Positions 1 to 9,491 of a DNA stretch of 64,000 bases are shown here, in pieces. How positions within the stretch are numbered: the first letter of the stretch is position 1; each line of letters opens with the position of its first letter. Both the position numbers and the translations under genes were made by a program. The notes under the pieces were generated by a model, which did not search any database, was not told the origin of the DNA, and saw only the letters and a program-made list of their open reading frames with translations. The stretch lies in assembly GCA_947503575.1 (NCBI GenBank), contig CANNDZ010000003.1, positions 1 through 64,000 of the forward strand, given 5' to 3'. This DNA is from an uncultured Kordiimonas sp. (GTDB lineage Bacteria > Pseudomonadota > Alphaproteobacteria > Sphingomonadales > Kordiimonadaceae).

Positions 1-1
1 A

Positions 2-77
2 TGGTGATCCCTACGGGACTCGAACCCGTGTTTCCGCCGTGAAAGGGCAGCGTCCTAGGCCACTAGACGAAGGGACC
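2..77 (-). tRNA. tRNA-Glu (anticodon UUC)
   Basis: The minus strand folds as a 76-nt cloverleaf. The 7-bp acceptor GGTCCCT pairs with AGGGATC and is followed by A and an encoded CCA. The T arm carries GGTTCGAGTCC, and the anticodon loop CTTTCAC places UUC at the decoding position. It reads Glu codons GAA and GAG. A sigma70-like promoter lies directly upstream on the same strand at 100-128. Any terminator would lie outside the window. Confidence 0.96.
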
Positions 78-99
78 AACGATCAGCACAACGGACGCC

Positions 100-128
100 T
101 AGATACCCAGCCACCCGGTTCCGGTCAA
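100..128 (-). promoter_or_regulatory. Probable sigma70-type promoter of tRNA-Glu
   Basis: Reading the minus strand, TTGACC is followed by a 17-bp spacer and TATCTA. The -10 box ends 23 bp before the first base of the tRNA, which suits a short 5' leader removed by RNase P. This is pattern recognition only; no transcript start is known. Confidence 0.6.
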
Positions 129-146
129 CCGTTTTTTACTTTTTTG

Positions 147-1952
147 TTAGGGGGCGCCAACCAGCGCCACATCCTCCAGCGTCATCTCCACCTTACCTGC
201 CCCAGCCCAGGTGTCTTTCTTCAACTTGCCCGCAATATGGAAGCGCCGACCAATACCGGTTTGCAGCAAGTGCCCTAGCGGTTCGTCGGCTTGGCGAAAT
301 GCCATCGCCTTGATGGAATTACCGTCTTTGGATTTGAAGATACAGCGCAAATGGTTTTCGCCCACGCGGTCAGCCTTCAGCAAGTCTACCTCTGGTATGG
401 CAAAGTGCGGCCCTGGGTTTCCGCTGCCAAAGGGGCCAACCTGCTCAATGTCATCCACTAGTGCGGCACTGGCACCCGATAGCGCAATAACGGCGTCCAG
501 CTTGAGCGCTCTGCTTTCATGGGCTGCTGCCACCGCCGTGCGCATCTGATCGCGCAAAAAAGTGCTTAAATCATCCAACTTATCAGCCGCAACAGTCAGC
601 CCAGCCGCCATAGCATGCCCTCCACCCTTGATTAGCAAGCCTTTATGCTGCGCTTCAATCACCGCTGCACCAAGGTCTACGCCGGAAATCGAGCGGGCGG
701 AGCCTTTGCCCTCACCGTTTTCCATCGCAATCACAAGTGCTGGCAAGCGGTATTTGTCTTTCAATCGGCTGGCAACAATACCAATCACACCGGCATGCCA
801 CCCTTCCCCGGCAGCGATGACCATCGTGTCTGGGCTGCCATCGACACCAACCTCCTGTTCCACCTGTGCGAAGGCTTCTTCCAGAACGGTGGCTTCAATC
901 ACACGGCGTTCATCGTTGTATTTATCCAGCTTTTCAGCGATCTGGCGCGCCTCCAGGGCGTTGTCGGTCGACAACAACTTGGTGCCAAGGCTGCTCTCGC
1001 CAACGCGCCCGCCTGCGTTCACCCTTGGCCCCAGAACAAAGCCCGCATGATAGGTGCCCGGCGCCTCAGACACCCGCCCGACGTCAGCCAGGGCGGTTAG
1101 ACCCGCATTGCGGCGACCTGCCATAACCTTCAGGCCTTGGGTCACCAGCGCACGGTTAACGCCGGTCAATGGCACGACGTCACACACCGTACCCAGCGCC
1201 ACAATATCCAGCAGCAACCGCAAGTCAGGCTCGGGCCGGTCACCGGTGAACCAGCCCGCCTCGCGCAGCAACCGGTTCAATTCCACACACAGCATGAACG
1301 CAACACCAACAGCCGCAAGCTGGCCCTGCCCGCTGTCATCGTCCAGCCGGTTCGGGTTGATAACCGCAACAGCGGTCGGCAATGCGGGTTCTGCCTTGTG
1401 GTGATCCACAACAATCACATCGAGGCCAGCATCCTTAGCGGCTTGCAACGGCTCAAACGATAAGGTGCCACAATCCACCGTAATAACCAGGTCGACACCC
1501 TGCTGCCGCAGCCCCAAAAGCGCGGGCGCATTGGGGCCATAGCCTTCTGCCATTCGATCCGGAATATACGGGATGATTTCAACACCAAGCGCCCGAAAGT
1601 AGCGGATCAGCAACGCGCTGGAGGTTGCACCGTCCACATCATAGTCACCGAATACAGCGATTTTCTCACCTGCGTCCACTGCACGGATAATACGCCGCGC
1701 ACCGGCTGTCATATCCAATATGCTGGCCGGGTCCGGCAATAGCGCCTTCAGGGAGGGTCGGAAAAAGGTTTCTGCCTCGTCGGGGCTAACACCCCGCCCG
1801 GCAATCAGTTGCCCAACCGTCAGGGACACGCCCAGCCTGTCGGCGATCGCCTGTGCGTGTCGGTCAAGAAAAGGGCGCTGCACCCAACGCTGACCCAGCG
1901 CAGAAGATGCAACGCCCAAAACTGTTTCTGCCCGCTGCGCTGTATCGGTCAA
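147..1952 (-). CDS. recJ: Single-stranded-DNA-specific exonuclease RecJ
   Basis: RecJ degrades single-stranded DNA 5' to 3' in recombination and mismatch repair. The 601-aa product has the DHH phosphoesterase order: DYDVDGATSS at residues 103-112 (motif I), the VDHH signature at about 182-185, and a DHHA1 half with GGGHAMAAG, then a C-terminal OB-type region. The length is normal for the family. The start is TTG, two bases after the glpX stop; AGAGG inside the end of glpX serves as ribosome binding site, so the two are probably translationally coupled. It is the last gene of the aminotransferase-hom-glpX-recJ run, an order seen in many alphaproteobacteria. Identification is firm; the exact start is likely. 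Confidence 0.96.
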   Translation of the reverse strand: MTDTAQRAETVLGVASSALGQRWVQRPFLDRHAQAIADRLGVSLTVGQLIAGRGVSPDEAETFFRPSLKALLPDPASILDMTAGARRIIRAVDAGEKIAVFGDYDVDGATSSALLIRYFRALGVEIIPYIPDRMAEGYGPNAPALLGLRQQGVDLVITVDCGTLSFEPLQAAKDAGLDVIVVDHHKAEPALPTAVAVINPNRLDDDSGQGQLAAVGVAFMLCVELNRLLREAGWFTGDRPEPDLRLLLDIVALGTVCDVVPLTGVNRALVTQGLKVMAGRRNAGLTALADVGRVSEAPGTYHAGFVLGPRVNAGGRVGESSLGTKLLSTDNALEARQIAEKLDKYNDERRVIEATVLEEAFAQVEQEVGVDGSPDTMVIAAGEGWHAGVIGIVASRLKDKYRLPALVIAMENGEGKGSARSISGVDLGAAVIEAQHKGLLIKGGGHAMAAGLTVAADKLDDLSTFLRDQMRTAVAAAHESRALKLDAVIALSGASAALVDDIEQVGPFGSGNPGPHFAIPEVDLLKADRVGENHLRCIFKSKDGNSIKAMAFRQADEPLGHLLQTGIGRRFHIAGKLKKDTWAGAGKVEMTLEDVALVGAP

Positions 1953-1954
1953 GC

Positions 1955-2917
1955 TTACGCCTCTTTATCATACCCGTGCAGTGTTTGAACCCGGCGGATC
2001 GTTTTGGATTTGGATCGCATGGTCACCGTGTCGGTTGTGATACCTTCCGGGGTGCGATGCACGCCGTCCAGCATGGTACCGTCAGTCACGCCGGTCGCTG
2101 CAAAAATGACATCACCGGACGCCATGTCTGTCATAGTATATTTGCGGTTCAGGTCTTCAATGCCCCATTTATGAGCGCGCGCGCGCTCGTCATCGTTACG
2201 GTACAGCAACCGGCCTTCCATTTGGCCGCCAATGCAGCGCAAGGCAGCAGCAGCCAGCACTCCTTCGGGTGCGCCGCCAGACCCCATATACATATCAATG
2301 CCGGTTTTTGTGTCTGTTGTGGCGATAACACCTGCAATGTCGCCGTCACCAATCAGGGCAACACCGCAGCCAATACCGCGCAGTTCCTTAATCAGCTTGG
2401 CATGGCGCGGCCGGTCCAGCACACACACCATCATTTCTTTAACGCCTTTGCCTTTGGCTTTTGCCACTGCTTCAACGTTTTCTGTTGCGGTTTTATCCAG
2501 ATCAATCACACCGTCCGGCAAGCCGCCACCCACAGCAATTTTATCCATATACACATCGGGAGCGTTCAATAAGCCACCCCGTTCTGAAATCGCGACCACC
2601 GCTAAGGCGTTTGGCATGGCTTTGGCACAAATTGTGGTGCCTTCAAGCGGGTCAAGCGCGATATCCACCGCAACGCCGCCAGCGCCGACTTCTTCCCCGA
2701 TATACAGCATTGGGGCTTCGTCGCGCTCGCCTTCGCCGATGACAACACGGCCATCAATGTGCAGGCTATTAAAGGCCTTGCGCATGGCTTCAACAGCTGC
2801 TGCGTCCGCTGCTTTTTCATTACCCCGACCGTTAAGAGCGCTGGCAGCAATAGCACCAGCTTCAGTAACCCGCACAACTTCCAGTACTAGTGTGCGATTG
2901 AGCCCTGTAGATGACAT
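1955..2917 (-). CDS. glpX: Class II fructose-1,6-bisphosphatase GlpX
   Basis: GlpX removes the 1-phosphate from fructose 1,6-bisphosphate in gluconeogenesis. The 320-aa protein shows the metal-dependent, lithium-sensitive phosphatase signature: GEGERDEAPM, then DPLEGTTICA, with GDGDIAGV further on. The ATG at 2917 is chosen because AGGGG lies about 9 bases before it and because the family begins close to RTLVLEVVRVTE. It starts 14 bp after the hom stop and ends 2 bp before recJ, so all three are probably one transcript. Confidence 0.96.
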   Translation of the reverse strand: MSSTGLNRTLVLEVVRVTEAGAIAASALNGRGNEKAADAAAVEAMRKAFNSLHIDGRVVIGEGERDEAPMLYIGEEVGAGGVAVDIALDPLEGTTICAKAMPNALAVVAISERGGLLNAPDVYMDKIAVGGGLPDGVIDLDKTATENVEAVAKAKGKGVKEMMVCVLDRPRHAKLIKELRGIGCGVALIGDGDIAGVIATTDTKTGIDMYMGSGGAPEGVLAAAALRCIGGQMEGRLLYRNDDERARAHKWGIEDLNRKYTMTDMASGDVIFAATGVTDGTMLDGVHRTPEGITTDTVTMRSKSKTIRRVQTLHGYDKEA

Positions 2918-2931
2918 GCAAAAATCCCCTG

Positions 2932-4233
2932 TTATGCCGCCTCGATTCTCAGCATTGCGGGGCTCTCTAACACACATTCAAGCGCGTTGAAATGGTTGAG
3001 TGCAGCATTTGCAGCCTCTTCTGTCGTTTCATGTGTGGTTAGCACAATGTAAACGCCACCATCATCGGCATGGCCGCGTTGCAGCATGCTTTCGATCGAT
3101 ACCGTGTTTTCCGCAAGCGCCCGCGTGATGTCGGCCATTACGCCCGGCACATCCGCAACTTTCAGGCGGATATAATAGGTTCCGATGTGGTTATCCGCGC
3201 CCAATTGGGCAGGCGCGCCCAATGTGGCCGCCGGTACGCCAAACGGCGGATACCAAACACCACGCGCCACATCAACAATGTCCGCCACTACAGCAGAAGC
3301 CGTTGGCCCTGCGCCCGCACCCGCGCCCTCATAGCCCGTGGGGCCGACATGGTCGCCGGTCACCATCACCGCATTGGTGGCATCCATTACTTTCGCCAGC
3401 GGCGAGGACAGTGGCACCATAGCCGGATGCACCCGCACTTCAACTCCGCCATCGGCTTGCCGCGCAACGCCGAGCAGCTTGATGCGGTAGCCAAGCTCCC
3501 GCGCGTACTCAATATCCACTGGCACAATATTGCGGATACCCTCGGTTGGTAGGTTTTCAAGGTCTGGCGCCATGCCAAAAGCAATAGCAGCAAGGATCGC
3601 CGTTTTGTGCGCCGTATCAATGCCATCAATGTCAAAGGTGGGGTCAGCTTCTGCGTAGCCAATGCGCTGGGCATCGGCCAAAACCTCATCAAACGGTAAA
3701 CGTTCATGCTCCATTCGGGTTAATATATAGTTACATGTTCCATTAAGTATGCCATGCAAGCCACTGATATTATTTGCTGAAAGACCTTCTGTTAAAGCCT
3801 TGACAATCGGAATCCCACCAGCAACGGCTGCCTCAAATCGCAGGGCGGCATGGCTATCTTCTGCCAGTGTTGCCAGCTCTTTACCGTGCGTTGCCACCAG
3901 TGCTTTGTTAGCCGTTACGAATGGTTTGCCAGCCTTCAGACAGGCTTTCGCAAGCGCATAGGCGGGGCCGTCACTACCCCCCATTAACTCAACCACCAGG
4001 TCCACGCTGTCGTCTAAGGCAAGATCAACGGCATTATCGTGCCATACATAGGCCGACAGGTCCGCACCGCGATTTCTGCTGCGGTCTCGCGCCGAAACCG
4101 CGGTAATGACGATTGGCCTGCCTGCGCGCGCTGCCAACACTGTCGCATTGTCTTCAACAATTTTAACAACACCAATACCCACAGTGCCAAGTCCGGCAAT
4201 GCCGAGTCGAAGGGGGGACTGTTCTTTTGTCAT
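2932..4233 (-). CDS. hom: Homoserine dehydrogenase
   Basis: The enzyme reduces aspartate semialdehyde to homoserine with NAD(P)H, the branch point to threonine and methionine. The 433-aa protein has an N-terminal Rossmann motif GLGTVGIG (residues 14-21), the catalytic homoserine-dehydrogenase domain (GGIPIVKALTEGL, ANNISGLHGILNGT) and a C-terminal ACT domain from about residue 350 (ADVPGVMADITRAL). The ACT domain suggests feedback control by an amino acid, usually threonine. It lies 15 bp after the aminotransferase stop and 14 bp before glpX. Confidence 0.96.
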   Translation of the reverse strand: MTKEQSPLRLGIAGLGTVGIGVVKIVEDNATVLAARAGRPIVITAVSARDRSRNRGADLSAYVWHDNAVDLALDDSVDLVVELMGGSDGPAYALAKACLKAGKPFVTANKALVATHGKELATLAEDSHAALRFEAAVAGGIPIVKALTEGLSANNISGLHGILNGTCNYILTRMEHERLPFDEVLADAQRIGYAEADPTFDIDGIDTAHKTAILAAIAFGMAPDLENLPTEGIRNIVPVDIEYARELGYRIKLLGVARQADGGVEVRVHPAMVPLSSPLAKVMDATNAVMVTGDHVGPTGYEGAGAGAGPTASAVVADIVDVARGVWYPPFGVPAATLGAPAQLGADNHIGTYYIRLKVADVPGVMADITRALAENTVSIESMLQRGHADDGGVYIVLTTHETTEEAANAALNHFNALECVLESPAMLRIEAA

Positions 4234-4248
4234 AAAGTCGTATGCTTT

Positions 4249-5472
4249 CTATTCAGCGGCTTGGCGCGCGTGCCAGCTGGCGATATGCGTATCTTTGTCT
4301 GCCATGAATTTTTTGATGTTGCGAACAGCCTGCCGGATGCGGTGTTCGTTTTCCACCAGCCCTATGCGTACAAAACCCTCACCGTATTCACCAAAGCCTG
4401 CCCCCGGCGATACAGCCACTTTGGCATGCTCCAGCAACAGCTTTGTGAAAGCCATAGAGCCCATTTCCTGAAAATCTTCCGGTAATGGGGCCCAGGCAAA
4501 CATAGAGGCCTTGGGGCTAGGCACAGGCCATCCCGCAGCGCACAGGCCTTCAATCAGTATATCACGCCGTTTCTGATAGGTCTGCCTGTGCATTTCAACA
4601 CAGTCTTGCGGGCCATTAAGTGCCGCAACCGCGGCCACCTGTATGGGCGTGAACGCACCATAATCCAGATAGCTTTTCACCCGCGCAAGCGCACCCACAA
4701 GGTCTTTGTTACCTGCAGCAAAACCAACACGCCAGCCTGCCATAGAATAGGTTTTGGACAAGGACGTAAATTCTACCGCGATCTCGCGCGCCTCTGGAAT
4801 TTCCAAAATGGAAGGCGGAGGGCAGTCATCAAAATAAATCTCTGCATACGCAAGGTCCGACAGTATCCAAATGCCGTGCTTGCGGCAAAAATTAACGACT
4901 TCACGGTAGAAATCCAGATCAACAACCTCGGCTGTAGGGTTCGATGGATAACACAAAATCACTGCCGTGGGGCTTGGCACACTGTGCTGAACCGCGTGCG
5001 CCAGCTCCGTCATGAAGTCGTGCCCCGCCCCCATTGGCAAATGCCGAACCGATGCACCCGCAATCATAAAACCGTAGGGATGGATCGGATAACTAGGGTT
5101 GGGAACCAGAATACAATCGCCGGGTGCGGTAATCGCCTGCGCCAGGTTGGCCAGCCCTTCCTTGGACCCTAAGGTAACAATCGCTTCTGTTTCAGGATCG
5201 ATGGTGACGCCAAACCGGCGGTCGTAATACCCTGCAAGTGCCCTTCGCAGACCAGGAATACCGCGTGATGTAGAGTAGCCGTGAGCACGCTTATTGTCAG
5301 CGGTTTCCTTCAGCTTATCGACAATATGCTGTGGTGTCGGCAAATCAGGGTTGCCCATGCCCAGATCAATGATGTCCTCACCGCGCGCGCGTGCCGCCGC
5401 CTTCATCTCATTGACTTCTGCAAAAAGATAAGGGGGTAAGCGCCTGATACGATAAAAGTCGGTTTTCGACAT
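4249..5472 (-). CDS. Class I/II aminotransferase (AlaC/LL-DAP aminotransferase-like)
   Basis: This is a PLP-dependent fold-type I aminotransferase of 407 aa. The Schiff-base lysine is K240 in FTSLSKTYSMAGWRVGF; the N-terminal DLGMGNPDLPTP and central NPSYPIHPYG are typical of the AlaC / LL-diaminopimelate aminotransferase subgroup. This subgroup is found upstream of hom in many alphaproteobacteria and is variously called alanine-synthesising or LL-DAP aminotransferase; sequence alone does not settle the substrate. The ATG at 5472 is preferred because AGGAT lies 7 bases upstream and the family begins near FYRIRRLPPY. Confidence 0.9.
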   Translation of the reverse strand: MSKTDFYRIRRLPPYLFAEVNEMKAAARARGEDIIDLGMGNPDLPTPQHIVDKLKETADNKRAHGYSTSRGIPGLRRALAGYYDRRFGVTIDPETEAIVTLGSKEGLANLAQAITAPGDCILVPNPSYPIHPYGFMIAGASVRHLPMGAGHDFMTELAHAVQHSVPSPTAVILCYPSNPTAEVVDLDFYREVVNFCRKHGIWILSDLAYAEIYFDDCPPPSILEIPEAREIAVEFTSLSKTYSMAGWRVGFAAGNKDLVGALARVKSYLDYGAFTPIQVAAVAALNGPQDCVEMHRQTYQKRRDILIEGLCAAGWPVPSPKASMFAWAPLPEDFQEMGSMAFTKLLLEHAKVAVSPGAGFGEYGEGFVRIGLVENEHRIRQAVRNIKKFMADKDTHIASWHARQAAE

Positions 5473-5763
5473 GATAGATCCTGTATTCTGTTGGGGTGCT
5501 GATGACAAAGCCGACTGCACTACAGTGTTTCAAAGATAAAAACAGCGGCGGGTCAAGACTGTTCCGCGTCTGCTCGGAATAAATTTAGGGAAAAACCACA
5601 CAGTCTTATGTTTTACTAAGTCTATAGACGTCAATTTCAGTGTTTCCTTGCAATGTGTCGGTCAGACCTACGAACAGGGCATAATTCTATGCGGCTTTTG
5701 CAGACATAAAAAAAGCAGGATAAAATCCTGCCCACCTTATGAATATGAATGAATGCGGTGGGC
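5473..5763. other. Intergenic region upstream of the aminotransferase operon
   Basis: This gap of about 290 bp separates the aminotransferase operon from the end of the small secreted-protein gene. It contains that gene's terminator (5708-5731) and presumably the promoter of the aminotransferase-hom-glpX-recJ operon. I see no convincing coding region or structured RNA in it. Confidence 0.5.
5708..5731 (-). terminator. Rho-independent terminator of the 5764-6279 gene
   Basis: On the minus strand GCAGGAT-TTT-ATCCTGC forms a perfect 7-bp stem followed by seven T residues, 33 bp after the stop codon. Confidence 0.85.
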
Positions 5764-6279
5764 TTATGGCGCGCTCTCCAACGCGCTCTCTGCGGCGTGC
5801 AGTGCCGCTTCCGCCGCGATCATCATGGTGTTATCGGCAAATTCTTCTTGCGCAGCTTGTTGCTTGAGGCTGGCAATAGCGTCGTGCAACGCTCGTGCGG
5901 CCTTTATGGCAGAAAGGCGCGCATCATCCGGGCTAACAGCGCCCTCGTTCACGTCAGTGCTAGCGATACGGTCTTGCAACCCCACGTACACTTCCTGAAG
6001 GCGGTTGTTCAAATCTTGCGTCTGACACGACTTGGACCCGGCTGTCGCTACCAGGCGCGGCAGATCGGAATATCTGTCAGCCAAGGTTACCAGGCGTTCC
6101 CTGCCAATATCCCGGTCCATATCCATTAGCATTGACCCGATACTATCGAAGGTCAACGGCGACCCCTCGCCTTCACCACTACCATGCGCAGGCACGGTAA
6201 CCGCAATAAAAAGCATCGCCGCTGACGTCAAAGACGCAGAGACTGTAAGTCTGCTAAATTTTGCTAAGCGGGGCCGCAT
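5764..6279 (-). CDS. Small secreted protein of unknown function
   Basis: I do not recognise this 171-aa protein. Residues 1-34 form a signal peptide (basic start, then SLTSAAMLFIAVTVPAHG), so the mature part should be periplasmic. The mature region is acidic and mostly helical in appearance, with alanine-rich heptad-like stretches near the end (AEAALHAAESALESAP) and one cysteine. ATG 6279 is chosen over the adjacent TTG at 6282, with AGGG 9 bases upstream. It is followed by a strong terminator, so it is the end of its own transcript. Confidence 0.65.
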   Translation of the reverse strand: MRPRLAKFSRLTVSASLTSAAMLFIAVTVPAHGSGEGEGSPLTFDSIGSMLMDMDRDIGRERLVTLADRYSDLPRLVATAGSKSCQTQDLNNRLQEVYVGLQDRIASTDVNEGAVSPDDARLSAIKAARALHDAIASLKQQAAQEEFADNTMMIAAEAALHAAESALESAP

Positions 6280-6354
6280 CAAGATACCCTGTCATTTCCT
6301 CAAGACAACAATGCCTCAAATGTTAGAAGATAACAAGATGCGATTTAGGAAGAT

Positions 6355-6378
6355 GTTTTAAAACGCTATCAGCGCGTT
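6355..6378 (-). terminator. Weak possible terminator after the sec cluster
   Basis: Minus strand: a 5-bp stem AACGC/GCGTT with a 7-base loop, followed by TTTAAAAC. It lies 22 bp after the Mth938-like gene. The stem is short and the T-run is interrupted, so this is tentative. Confidence 0.3.
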
Positions 6379-6399
6379 CCCGTCGTTTACCCAACCGGC

Positions 6400-6804
6400 T
6401 TAGGGAACCTGCAACAAAAGCGCCGCGACATTCCGGCCCTCAATGGTCAGCACATTATACGTGCGGGCCGCCGCCCCGGTGCTCATAACATCATAACCGA
6501 TACCCTGCTCTTCCAGATGCAGCCGCAAGGCGCGTGGCAACAAGGCCATATCTGCACCCGTGCCAATTAACAGGATTTCAGGGGTTCCGTGCTCCGCCAT
6601 CAGGCTATCGATATGGGTGCGGTTCAGGCTGGCCAGGTCATCGGCGTCAACCGGGAAAAAGCCACTTTCGCGCACGAACAAACTGCCTTCGACACGCCGT
6701 TCCATCAGGCGAAAGCCACCGTCCCCGTATGCTTCCACAAGAAGGCTGCCTTCTGGCCGCTCAAGCGTGACAGACATGCCGTGGGATTGAACCTTATTCG
6801 TCAC
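6400..6804 (-). CDS. Mth938-like domain-containing protein (DUF498)
   Basis: The 134-aa protein matches the Mth938/DUF498 family, whose mitochondrial relative NDUFAF3 helps assemble complex I. Typical pieces are the beta-rich N-terminus, LLIGTGADMALLPRAL, and the C-terminal GIGYDVMSTGAAARTYNVL. The bacterial function is unknown. Genes of this family frequently follow secDF in alphaproteobacteria, as here (secF stop is 18 bp upstream). The start is GTG, with GGAGAG about 8 bases before it. It probably shares the secDF transcript. Confidence 0.85.
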   Translation of the reverse strand: MTNKVQSHGMSVTLERPEGSLLVEAYGDGGFRLMERRVEGSLFVRESGFFPVDADDLASLNRTHIDSLMAEHGTPEILLIGTGADMALLPRALRLHLEEQGIGYDVMSTGAAARTYNVLTIEGRNVAALLLQVP

Positions 6805-6822
6805 GGGTATTCTCTCCGCTTA

Positions 6823-7797
6823 TCAGACCTGGCTGAAAGGCCCCGGGCGGCTTTTATCCACCGTTGGGTCCTTGTCATCATCATCCAAAATCATGGACTC
6901 GCGCCGAATTTTGAAGAACATCAATAAAGGCGATGCCACAAATATCGAACTGTAGGTGCCTACAACAACGCCCCATATCATAGCTGCCGTGAAACCCTGA
7001 ATAACGTCACCACCCAGGAAAAACAGCGCAAACAAAGCCAAAAGTGTCGTAACAGATGTCATCACTGTGCGACTGAGCGTTTGATTTAGCGAGAGGTTCA
7101 AAACATCCTGCATCGCCATTTTGCGGTATTTACGGATGTTTTCGCGCACCCTGTCATATACTACGACAGTGTCATTGAGGCTGTAGCCAACAATCGTTAG
7201 AAGGGCCGCGATGATCGACAGGTTAAAATCAAGCCGGGTGATGGCGAAAAAGCCCACTGTCAGCAACACATCATGCAACAAGGCGATCACGGCCCCCAGG
7301 CCAAATTGCCATTCAAACCGGAACCAGATGTAAATCAGGACCAAAAACACAGCTACGGTTACGGCAATGATACCATCCCGTTTCAATTCGCCGGACACAA
7401 CAGGGCCAATGATGTTGCCCTGCCGGAACACAATATCAGGCATTGCAGCTTCAAAAGCTTCCCGCACGCGCAGGGTTGCGTCTGATTGTGCCTGATCGCC
7501 GCCGGGCTGGCGCTCGATACGAATAAGCGCACTGTTGCCATCATCAATCGACTTCACAGACACATCGCCCATGCCCAGCGGTTCGACAACCGCCCGGATG
7601 GCGCTGATATCGACGGACCGGTCTTCATAACCGAACTCAACTTCAATACCGCCTTCAAAGTCGATACCGTAATTCAGGCTGTTCACCGCAAACAGAGCAA
7701 TGGACCCAATGATCAACAGAATGGAAAACACCGCCGCAATTTTGCGCATGCCCAAAAAGTTAACATTGGTTTCCTGAGGAATAAGCCGCAGAAGCAT
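6823..7797 (-). CDS. secF: Protein translocase subunit SecF
   Basis: SecF, with SecD, uses the proton-motive force to pull proteins through SecYEG. The 324-aa protein has an N-terminal membrane span (VFSILLIIGSIALFAVNSL), the SecF signature NYGIDFEGGIEVEFGY, a periplasmic domain, then five more hydrophobic segments from about residue 150 onward, including LLTIVGYSLNDTVVVYDRVREN. The length is normal. ATG 7797 has AGGGCAGG upstream, and the gene begins 12 bp after secD. Confidence 0.97.
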   Translation of the reverse strand: MLLRLIPQETNVNFLGMRKIAAVFSILLIIGSIALFAVNSLNYGIDFEGGIEVEFGYEDRSVDISAIRAVVEPLGMGDVSVKSIDDGNSALIRIERQPGGDQAQSDATLRVREAFEAAMPDIVFRQGNIIGPVVSGELKRDGIIAVTVAVFLVLIYIWFRFEWQFGLGAVIALLHDVLLTVGFFAITRLDFNLSIIAALLTIVGYSLNDTVVVYDRVRENIRKYRKMAMQDVLNLSLNQTLSRTVMTSVTTLLALFALFFLGGDVIQGFTAAMIWGVVVGTYSSIFVASPLLMFFKIRRESMILDDDDKDPTVDKSRPGPFSQV

Positions 7798-7809
7798 GAT
7801 CCTGCCCTC

Positions 7810-9441
7810 CTAAACCGGCAGCTTGGCCCAGCGCGCACGCTTGAGCCAGCTTGAGAGAATATACCGCGTCAACACAACGGCAGTGAACATTGATGTCAGG
7901 ATGCCGATTGCCAGCGTCACGGCGAAACCCTGCACCGGGCCCGTACCCAGGAAATACAGAACCGCTGCCGCAATGAAGGTGGTGATATTAGCATCCAGAA
8001 TGGTCGATAGCGCCTGACCATAACCGCGTTCCATCGCCTGAAACGGTTTGGCACCGGCGCGTTGTTCCTCGCGGATGCGTTCAAAAATCAGCACGTTAGC
8101 GTCCACGGCCATACCAATCGTCAGCACTACGCCTGCAATGCCCGGCAGCGTGAGCGTCGCCTGAAACAGCGACAATACGCCCGTGATCAGCACAAGGTTA
8201 GTGATAAGCGCCACATTGGCGGCCAGTCCAAACCGGCCGTAGCTGGCGATCATATACAGGATAACAGCGACGAAACCGACGACTGCCGCCATGCTTCCAC
8301 TTTCAATGTTATCAGCGCCAACACCAGGCCCGATGGTGCGACGGGACAGAACGGTGAGATCCACCGGCAAAGCGCCCGCTTTCAACAGTGTTGAAAGCTC
8401 GTTCACTTCCGCCAGATCACCAACGCCGGTAATAATGCCGGACCCGCCCAAAATAGGGCTATTGATCGTAGGATAACTGATGACAAGGTCATCCAGTACA
8501 ATAGCAAACGGCCTTCCCACATTATTGGCTGTGTGCGACCCAAAGCGCTTGGCCCCTGCAAGGTTAAAAGTGAAGGATACCACGGGCTGACCGCCCTGGT
8601 CGTAGCTGGGTTTTGCATCTGTCAGGTCTTCCCCTGAAACGATAACACGCTCGCTGATCACAATGCTGGTGCCGTCGCGGGTGGGCATAACCTTCTGGCG
8701 TGGCCGCAGGCGACCGTTGGCAATATCATCCTGGCTCAGACCCGTGATCACATCATGAAACGACAGTTTTGCCGTGCGTCCAACAAGCCGGATAATTTCG
8801 TCCGGATCACTGGCACCCGGCACTTCCAGAATAATACGGTCACTACCTTGCGGTTGCAGGGTAATTTCCTTGGTACCGTCCGGGTCAACCCGCTTGCGGA
8901 TTACTTCCATCGCGCGGCTGATCGCATCGCGTTTCTGGATTTCGATACCCTGATCTGTAAGCGCCAGCGTGAAGGTAGGCCCCTCCCGGTCCAGCGTGAC
9001 TTCCTGCACACCACCACCAAGCACAGGGTTAATACCGCCGACCGTGCTTTGCGACAAAGGCAGCAACAGTTCGCGCCCGCGTTCTGTCAGGTCCGGGTTA
9101 CGCAGAGTGGCTTGCACCGTCTCGCCAACAATTTTGACGCCTGTGAACGTGGCGCGCTGTTCGCGCGGGATATCCCGGCGGCGACCTTCTTCGCGGCTCA
9201 AGTCCCTGATCTGGTCAGCGATGTTGTTAAGCCGGGCGCGCACCACATCGTCGGTTTGCGCGGCAAACAGCAGATTTACCCCGCCACGCAGGTCAAGGCC
9301 AAGGCTCAGCGTCTGGTCGGGCAGAAAATCCGGCAGATTATTGCGGGTGTTTTCCGGCAAAAAATTCGGCAGCGCGGTTGTGATACCAAACAGGCACACA
9401 AGCGCAATCATGATGACTTTCCAACGGGGAAAGTTGAGCAT
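7810..9441 (-). CDS. secD: Protein translocase subunit SecD
   Basis: SecD is the partner of SecF in proton-driven protein export. The corrected product is 543 aa: an N-terminal membrane span, the SecD signature SLGLDLRGGVNLLF, a large periplasmic domain, and a C-terminal bundle of five spans with GMAVDANVLIFERIREE. I chose the ATG at 9441 because GGGGA lies 6 bases upstream; an in-frame GTG at 9459 would add six residues. It is downstream of yajC, but a strong terminator hairpin (9492-9524) stands between them. Confidence 0.97.
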   Translation of the reverse strand: MLNFPRWKVIMIALVCLFGITTALPNFLPENTRNNLPDFLPDQTLSLGLDLRGGVNLLFAAQTDDVVRARLNNIADQIRDLSREEGRRRDIPREQRATFTGVKIVGETVQATLRNPDLTERGRELLLPLSQSTVGGINPVLGGGVQEVTLDREGPTFTLALTDQGIEIQKRDAISRAMEVIRKRVDPDGTKEITLQPQGSDRIILEVPGASDPDEIIRLVGRTAKLSFHDVITGLSQDDIANGRLRPRQKVMPTRDGTSIVISERVIVSGEDLTDAKPSYDQGGQPVVSFTFNLAGAKRFGSHTANNVGRPFAIVLDDLVISYPTINSPILGGSGIITGVGDLAEVNELSTLLKAGALPVDLTVLSRRTIGPGVGADNIESGSMAAVVGFVAVILYMIASYGRFGLAANVALITNLVLITGVLSLFQATLTLPGIAGVVLTIGMAVDANVLIFERIREEQRAGAKPFQAMERGYGQALSTILDANITTFIAAAVLYFLGTGPVQGFAVTLAIGILTSMFTAVVLTRYILSSWLKRARWAKLPV

Positions 9442-9491
9442 CAGAAGTCCCCTACTCACTCAAACCCGCCGCGCACATGTGGGCGGGCTTC

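Noticed and set aside
115-136. Plus-strand hairpin CGGTT/AACCG followed by TTTTTT
   Set aside because: No plus-strand gene lies upstream, and it overlaps the -35 region of the tRNA-Glu promoter; probably coincidental.
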